From assembly GCA_003695085.1 (NCBI GenBank), contig RFIV01000297.1, positions 1-5,422 on the forward strand: 5,422 nt of DNA, read 5' to 3'. The stretch comes from Gammaproteobacteria bacterium. Lineage in GTDB: Bacteria > Pseudomonadota > Gammaproteobacteria > Pseudomonadales > Oleiphilaceae. Numbering within the stretch: position 1 is the first letter of the stretch; each line of letters starts with the position of its first letter. The notes beneath the pieces are model-generated. The model saw only the letters and a program-made list of their open reading frames with translations, made no database searches and was not told the DNA's origin. This document shows, piece after piece, positions 5,087 to 5,422 of the stretch. A program made the position numbers and the translations under genes.

Positions 5087-5422
5087 ATGAAATACGACAT
5101 CGTCACCATTGGCAGTGCCACCGTCGACCATTTTGCCGACACGGATTCCGAGCTGATCCGCATTGACACCCGTTCCAGCCATGAGGAGCTGATCGCCTTT
5201 CCGCTGGGCAGCAAGCTGCTCATCCGCGAACTCAAGACCACGACCGGCGGCGGTGGCACCAATACGGCCGTGGCCTTTTCGCGCCTGGGGCTCAGGACCG
5301 CCTTCCTTGGCAAGCTGGGTGACGATGCCAGCGCCACCTTTGTGCTCGACCGTCTGAAGGCCGAAGGGGTGAACTTTATCGGCGCCCATGGCGGACAGAC
5401 CGGGCTTTCCATCATTCTCAAC
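5087..5422 (+). CDS. PfkB/ribokinase-family carbohydrate or nucleoside kinase (3' end outside window)
   Basis: The visible 112 residues are the N-terminal third of a PfkB-family kinase, usually 300-330 residues long. Seen directly: the opening strand YDIVTIGSATVD with D14 at the position that in this family contacts the sugar hydroxyls, then the glycine-rich TTTGGGGTNTAVAFSRLG (51-68) and TAFLGKLGDD (71-80), which together form the N-terminal PfkB signature, and a FVLDRLKAEGV segment (85-95). The catalytic GAGD-type motif and ATP site lie beyond the edge, so the substrate (sugar, keto-sugar acid or nucleoside) cannot be named. An in-frame TGA at 5069-5071 rules out any longer start. The Shine-Dalgarno is weak: AAGG ends ten bases before the ATG. 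It is transcribed away from the TRAP cluster, sharing the intergenic region; whether the two are functionally linked is unknown. Confidence 0.9.
   Translation, partial: MKYDIVTIGSATVDHFADTDSELIRIDTRSSHEELIAFPLGSKLLIRELKTTTGGGGTNTAVAFSRLGLRTAFLGKLGDDASATFVLDRLKAEGVNFIGAHGGQTGLSIILN

Noticed and set aside
1..5422. CRISPR array, tRNA, rRNA, insertion sequence or riboswitch
   Set aside because: No regularly spaced repeats, no cloverleaf-like sequence, no transposase fragment and no terminal repeats were seen; the 38-nt dctP leader is too short for a known riboswitch.

Overview
The window looks like a chromosomal segment from a Gram-negative, probably gammaproteobacterial, heterotroph with moderately high GC. 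This rests on codon use rich in G/C at third positions, a TRAP transporter with separate Q and M membrane subunits, and a NarL-type two-component pair. I cannot assign a genus. Two genes run off the window ends: a response regulator at the left and a sugar-kinase-family gene at the right.

Positions 4808 down to 1 hold a five-gene cluster on the minus strand, in transcription order: dctP (substrate-binding lipoprotein, 3678-4808), dctQ (small membrane subunit, 3088-3633), dctM (large membrane subunit, 1796-3091), a sensor histidine kinase with an extracytoplasmic Cache-like domain (412-1776) and a NarL/FixJ-type response regulator (1-411, C-terminus missing). The spacings are 44 nt, a 4-nt ATGA overlap, 19 nt and 0 nt, so this reads as one operon. 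DctP resembles the TakP group of TRAP binding proteins (2-oxoacids, lactate). The sensor domain resembles single-Cache domains that in several chemoreceptors bind C2/C3 carboxylates. The simplest reading is a transport-and-sense module for a small organic acid, in which the kinase detects the substrate outside and the regulator adjusts transporter expression. The ligand is inferred, not shown.

The 278-nt divergent intergenic region (4809-5086) is lower in GC and dense in symmetric sequences. It holds a good sigma70-like promoter for dctP, an inverted repeat over its -35 box, an inverted repeat near the predicted start of transcription, an ACGT-centred palindrome with a partial direct copy about 90 bp upstream, and a 14-bp perfect palindrome near the divergent gene. 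On the plus strand, 5087-5422 is the first third of a PfkB/ribokinase-family kinase.

The most unusual detail is between dctP and dctQ. A perfect 8-bp GC-rich hairpin separates a strong GGAGG motif from the dctQ start codon, and a six-codon GTG mini-ORF ends one base before that start codon. Either structure could set the ratio of binding protein to permease. No RNA genes, mobile elements or CRISPR arrays were seen. The overall layout is a recognisable arrangement rather than a wholly new system.
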